From Nautilus pompilius (Eukaryota; Mollusca; Cephalopoda; Nautilida; Nautilidae): DNA of 64,000 nt. The stretch's first letter is position 1. Each line of letters begins with the position of its first letter. This document shows positions 59,991-64,000 of the stretch, in pieces. The notes below the pieces were generated by a model. That model had not been told where the DNA came from and did no database searches. It was given only the letters and a program-made list of their open reading frames with translations. The position numbers and the translations under genes were made by a program. Location: NCBI GenBank assembly GCA_018389105.1, contig JACATO010000132.1:124001-188000 (forward strand). The letters are read 5' to 3'.

Positions 59991-61825
59991 AATAGGCAGT
60001 GTGCTTTGATTGCAGTTCTACAAAGTTTTATTTTTGATTGGAGGTTGACTTTTTTTCTAAAACAAAGGCAGTAATTTACAGTTTCAACTAAGCGCAAGTG
60101 CTGATAGTATGCATCACAAGCAGCTTGCATCCATATGTCCCTAATTTAGTATTGTTGCCATCACCCGTTAGTTTATTTGTACCATTGTAAGGAGGGGAGC
60201 TGGGAATTGAATTTTAATTTCTTATGCTGGCTTGCAACACTTGTTTTTTTGTTTGTTTGTTCTTAAACTTGTCACACATCCCTGCAATAGACTGAATAAT
60301 AAACCTACACCTTGGACGTCTTTTACCTGCTCTCTGGAGGGCAGTTATGTTAACTTGCAGTAGTTTCTCTTTTTGGATGCAAGTGGTTAGCACTGCTTGT
60401 TTCTGACTTATGTTTTAGCTCACTGTGCCAAGATGCTCCTGGCTCAGGAGGCTACTCACACTGTACAGAAATAGAAGCACCTATTGAAAAAAAAGGAAAA
60501 GAAGAAAAAAGCTTGCACATCTGTTATTGTACAACAAAATGGCCGTCCTCCAGAATAAACCTTGATGTGGCGACAGAGTGGTTATAGCTTCATCAGTTAA
60601 TTTATTCAGACATTGATGATTAGCAGTAAATAAATTACCTGCTTCCTCTAATTAAAACACCCCTCCCTTTCTTTAAATAGCCTTTGTTAAGATAATTTTC
60701 GGGGAAAATCATTGTGTACTCGTTTTATTAATCATCTAGTATCTGAATATCCAGGAGATAAGAATTTTCAGCTATGATTGTGTCACTAAAAATAACGTCT
60801 CTTTTTGATTAAATAATACTTATTGTTGTTAATAAATATATCAAAGGAAAAATTTGGCAATGTTTAAAACAAAAGTACATTCCAACATGAATTCTATCCA
60901 TAATGCAGGCAGAAGTTTAATAAATAGATGGTTTCTCACCTTCAGGGATGTGACTGATTTATTCCACAGTAGATCAACTAATATGTTGCAGCCCCATCAT
61001 TGCCATGTGATGATTGGCTTCTTTGCTCAGAGAAACTTAAGCTAGGAATATTTAATGTTTGCAATGCTAAACTGAAAAGGTTATGTAATATTTTTACTTC
61101 AGGTGCACAGCTGATAATTAAGAACCTTGCAACATAGCCTTGAAAACAAATGATTTGGAAAATACTGGGAAAGAACCAGGTCTGATTCATTTAGTTGAAA
61201 TACATTTGTGGCATATTAAAGATTAAAAAATCATTTGCTGTTCAGGTCTTTATTTAAATGAACATAATTGCTAACGATAATTAAAATAAGATTTTGATGC
61301 TGGTCATGTGAGGTAAAATTAAAAGGAGGGTTGCAAAAGAATATACATAGAGAATATGACAATAAGAAGTTCAGATGAGAATTATCCAAAAAATGAACTG
61401 GGGCCAATACAGGAAAGGGTATCACCTCAAAATCTACAGGAGTAAAAGAAATTAAAGTGAATCAGCAAGACATTTTAAAAACAAGAAATTTAGATTAAAA
61501 GTTAAGATTCCCAGCTCTATGTAACATCTTGATCAGTAATAAAATGAATTTGTAGAGAGAGAGAAATGAACAGTGCAGAGGAATTGATAGACACATGTAG
61601 AAACCTAAATGGTTAATTGTAAGCCTTGAAGAAAAATGAAAGAATCGCAAAAACAATATGTATAACTTTCCTATCCTCAGACTTTAAGAAAAAAAAAAAA
61701 AACTGGGTGAGACAAGTTTTGCTGAAGAATTTAAATTATAATCACTTCAGTTCTCTAACGGATTTCTGTTTTTTGCCTTAAATGTTTTCATGGTATCTCC
61801 ACATCTTCAGAGAAGGTGAATCGAT
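59991..61825. other. AT-rich non-coding, presumed PLC-gamma intron
   Basis: No gene was recognised. The stretch at about 60530-60720 is complex, repeat-free and rich in TAAT cores, as seen in developmental enhancers; this is an impression only. Confidence 0.4.
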
Positions 61826-61837
61826 AGAGAGAGAGAG

Positions 61838-61871
<34 letters not shown>
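61826..61871. repeat. Compound (GA)n(GT)n microsatellite
   Basis: About 16 bp of alternating A/G directly followed by about 31 bp of alternating G/T. Confidence 0.95.
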
Positions 61872-61872
<1 letters not shown>

Positions 61873-62827
61873 AGTGTTGATTTATTCTCGGAAGCACATG
61901 GTTGATCTTGAAAGTGTGCAACTCAAGTGAATGCAAAGGTGGAATAATTTCTTAAACACTTCTTGATTAAATAGAGAACCCAGTACATTCATCAGAAGCA
62001 CTAAGTTGAGCCTAGTTAAGTCAATCTTTGAATGTGTCCTGGATTAAATCCTGGCAGGTACTTTGAATATGTGCATTCTGGTCAACCGATACAGTGAGGT
62101 CAACATAGATTATACAGCAGCTTATGATTGACATCTCTTTATACCTTTCACTCTCTGATAATATTCATGACAAAAAGTTGTTAAATTAAGGGATCTTCTG
62201 CGAGCTGATATTTTTTAGATGTTTACTTTAAATGAATATTCATTGGGTATACATTGAGTGTGAATGTAAGTGAAAGAACTATTGATTTAGAGGTAACACA
62301 TCTAATCTCTATTTCCTACAGCATTTTCTTGAATATGAAATTCAAATTTGGAATGCATTCTGACCAGTCTATCAAATGAAATATCATAGGGAAATTAAAC
62401 ATCTGTATGTTTCTAAGTTTAGGGTGATAAGTAAAATTTAATGATTTTTCATAAAATTTCAAATATTAAGAAAATGCTTTAAAAAACATGAATAATGTGC
62501 TAACTCCTTAGAATGTTACATTCAAACAAGTATTATGTTCAAATTTTTTGAAAATAATTACTCGTTTCTGCTGAATTGCCAGAGTATTTAGCATATTTAT
62601 GAGCTTGCAAGATTGCCATAACAATCATAAAAATAATAAGTTGCAAATCAAGATATCTTGGATTGAATATATCAGAATTTCTCCTTTCAAGTTGGTTTGA
62701 AATGCCACACTTAAACATTCCCCCCAGAAGACACCTTAACAAAAACAAACAAACATTTACAGGATTGGAATAGTCAGATGAAACTTGGCCATCTCTATGG
62801 AAGATTTCTTTGAAATTCAATATCTCT

Positions 62828-62828
<1 letters not shown>
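61872..62828. other. Non-coding stretch
   Basis: AT-rich; nothing recognised. The 93-codon minus frame at 62539-62820 has no domain. Confidence 0.4.

Positions 62829-62858
<30 letters not shown>
62829..62858. repeat. (TC)n microsatellite
   Basis: Fifteen TC units. Confidence 0.95.
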
Positions 62859-62863
<5 letters not shown>

Positions 62864-64000
62864 TCATTGGATTTAAATGGATCTGCTGAGGCTTTCTGAT
62901 ATGCACAGGGAACGGTTAAATCCCTCTCACTGTTTATCAGCCGTAAATCTCAGGTTGTGCAAACGGCACTGATTTCCCCATGGCAGATTGTAATGGAGAT
63001 CTGTTGGATGGATTTATTTTAAAAATGTTTTTAATGTGCAGAAATTTGCATTTTAATCAGAAGAATCTGGCTGTTAGAGTTGAAGTTCATGGTTTTAATG
63101 TTTTTGTTTTTTTTTAAATGTGATTAAGTGTGGAAACTCCAGATTTTAGGAACACCTTTAAAATTTGAGAGAAGTCTACATCACAGGTGTGCTAAAGTGG
63201 ATAGCATCGTACCAGGGAATCAAGGTGAGACAGAATGAAGTTTCATATTGGATGTTTAAAAAAAAAAAAAAACACCTTTTGGCGATAGAACTAAATGTAG
63301 AATATAATTCCATGCTTTTAGTAGATGTAACTCAAAAGCTACTGAATCGTGAATTTGTTTATTGTATGACACGTGGTATTTGGTGTTCTCTTTCTTTTCA
63401 TGGTTTTGGCAAAAAAAGACCAATTAAAAAAAAAGTTTTAATTAATTTTTTTTTAAAGGTACACTTATTATCTCGTCCTAAAGTGTGCAAGAATTCATTA
63501 TATCTTGACCCCCCCCCCAGTGATGAGCCTTTGGTACGGTTTTATTGTCACTTGCATCACTGTAGGATCTTTGAAATATTATTACAGTGCTTTAATGATG
63601 CTAGAGATTATTGCCAGATCTAATTACATCCATACTCCTTACCATCATCCTCACCAGTTCTTTAATGAAAATGTCCTTAAATCAACTTCTGCCAGTTAAG
63701 TCTACTTGCTTAGGAGTTAAGTTGTGTTGGTAAATTTGGTATCTTCAACAATGACGACGATTCATTGTTATCTATAATTGGTCTGTAAGAACATGCACAC
63801 ACTATTTTAAATACATCATGTGAAGTCTGTTACTAATGATTAGTTGTACAGTTACTTTATAAACTTCTTTATGGCAATTAATTTTCATAGGTTATATAAT
63901 ATGCACTAATAAAATTTTTTTATGGATTAAATTTTGTTAAATAATACTAATCACTAAGTTAAGCATCCAAGTTTATCATCTAATTGTTAAAATGAGCATG
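62859..64000. other. Non-coding stretch to the window end
   Basis: No further PLC-gamma exon was recognised. The 152-codon frame at 63165-63623 contains a poly-A-encoded Lys run and shows no domain or good splice sites. A nine-C run lies at 63511-63519. Confidence 0.4.

Noticed and set aside
63165-63623. 152-codon open frame near the window end, with an AG at 63187 and a 'gtgaga' donor-like site at 63224
   Set aside because: No polypyrimidine tract, the translation does not resemble the EF-hand region expected next in PLC-gamma, and a poly-Lys run comes from poly-A.
1-64000. CRISPR arrays, rRNA genes, bacterial-type operons or plasmid/phage features
   Set aside because: No regularly spaced direct repeats with unique spacers, no rRNA-like sequence and no clustered prokaryote-style genes; the window is clearly eukaryotic nuclear DNA.

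Overview
Organism and context. This is animal nuclear DNA: about two-thirds A+T, many dinucleotide repeats, GT-AG introns of several kilobases, and a dense layer of decayed transposons (pogo/Tigger, mariner, Tc1, hAT, a Ginger/KRBA2-like element, a Jockey-like LINE, tRNA-derived SINEs). The host gene, a phospholipase C gamma with invertebrate-like divergence, together with the repeat mix points to a marine invertebrate, most likely a lophotrochozoan such as a mollusc. The exact group cannot be read from the window.

Host gene. Only three exons are convincing: 39535-39684, 42951-43044 and 46819-46866, all on the + strand with matching phases. They encode about 97 consecutive residues of PLC-gamma, covering the second half of the N-terminal PH domain and the linker into the EF-hand region. 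Everything from 39685 to 46818 is intron. Downstream of 46866 I find no further exon, so the next intron probably runs at least 17 kb to the window end. Upstream of 39535 I could not find the preceding exon, so 1-39534 is either a long intron or intergenic DNA.

Left half (1-39534). AT-rich non-coding DNA is dotted with a CAG run, a 58-73 bp minisatellite (3781-4245), a deleted pogo element bounded by TA (5360-6128), Tc1 and mariner fragments, two or three copies of one tRNA-derived SINE family, a 181-codon ORF with hAT-like character (13360-13905), a CpG-rich patch carrying a 20-21 bp tandem repeat (about 28150-28420), a Jockey-like reverse transcriptase relic, a Tc1 relic, a complete-ended Tigger element (33732-35917) and a TIR-bounded pogo-type MITE (36090-36917).

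Right half (46867-64000), inside the presumed PLC-gamma intron. The most interesting structure is a roughly 10 kb scar, about 49860-59990. On one strand, in order, it holds remains of a protein-primed family B DNA polymerase, a P-loop packaging-type ATPase and a major-capsid-like protein: the gene set of a Polinton/Maverick or adintovirus-like DNA virus. It is interrupted by hAT, mariner and Ginger/KRBA2-like insertions. All viral reading frames are broken. After about 59990 the window is ordinary AT-rich DNA with microsatellites.

No rRNA genes, functional tRNA genes, CRISPR arrays or bacterial-type operons are present. Identifications come from motif recognition by eye; no database search was run.
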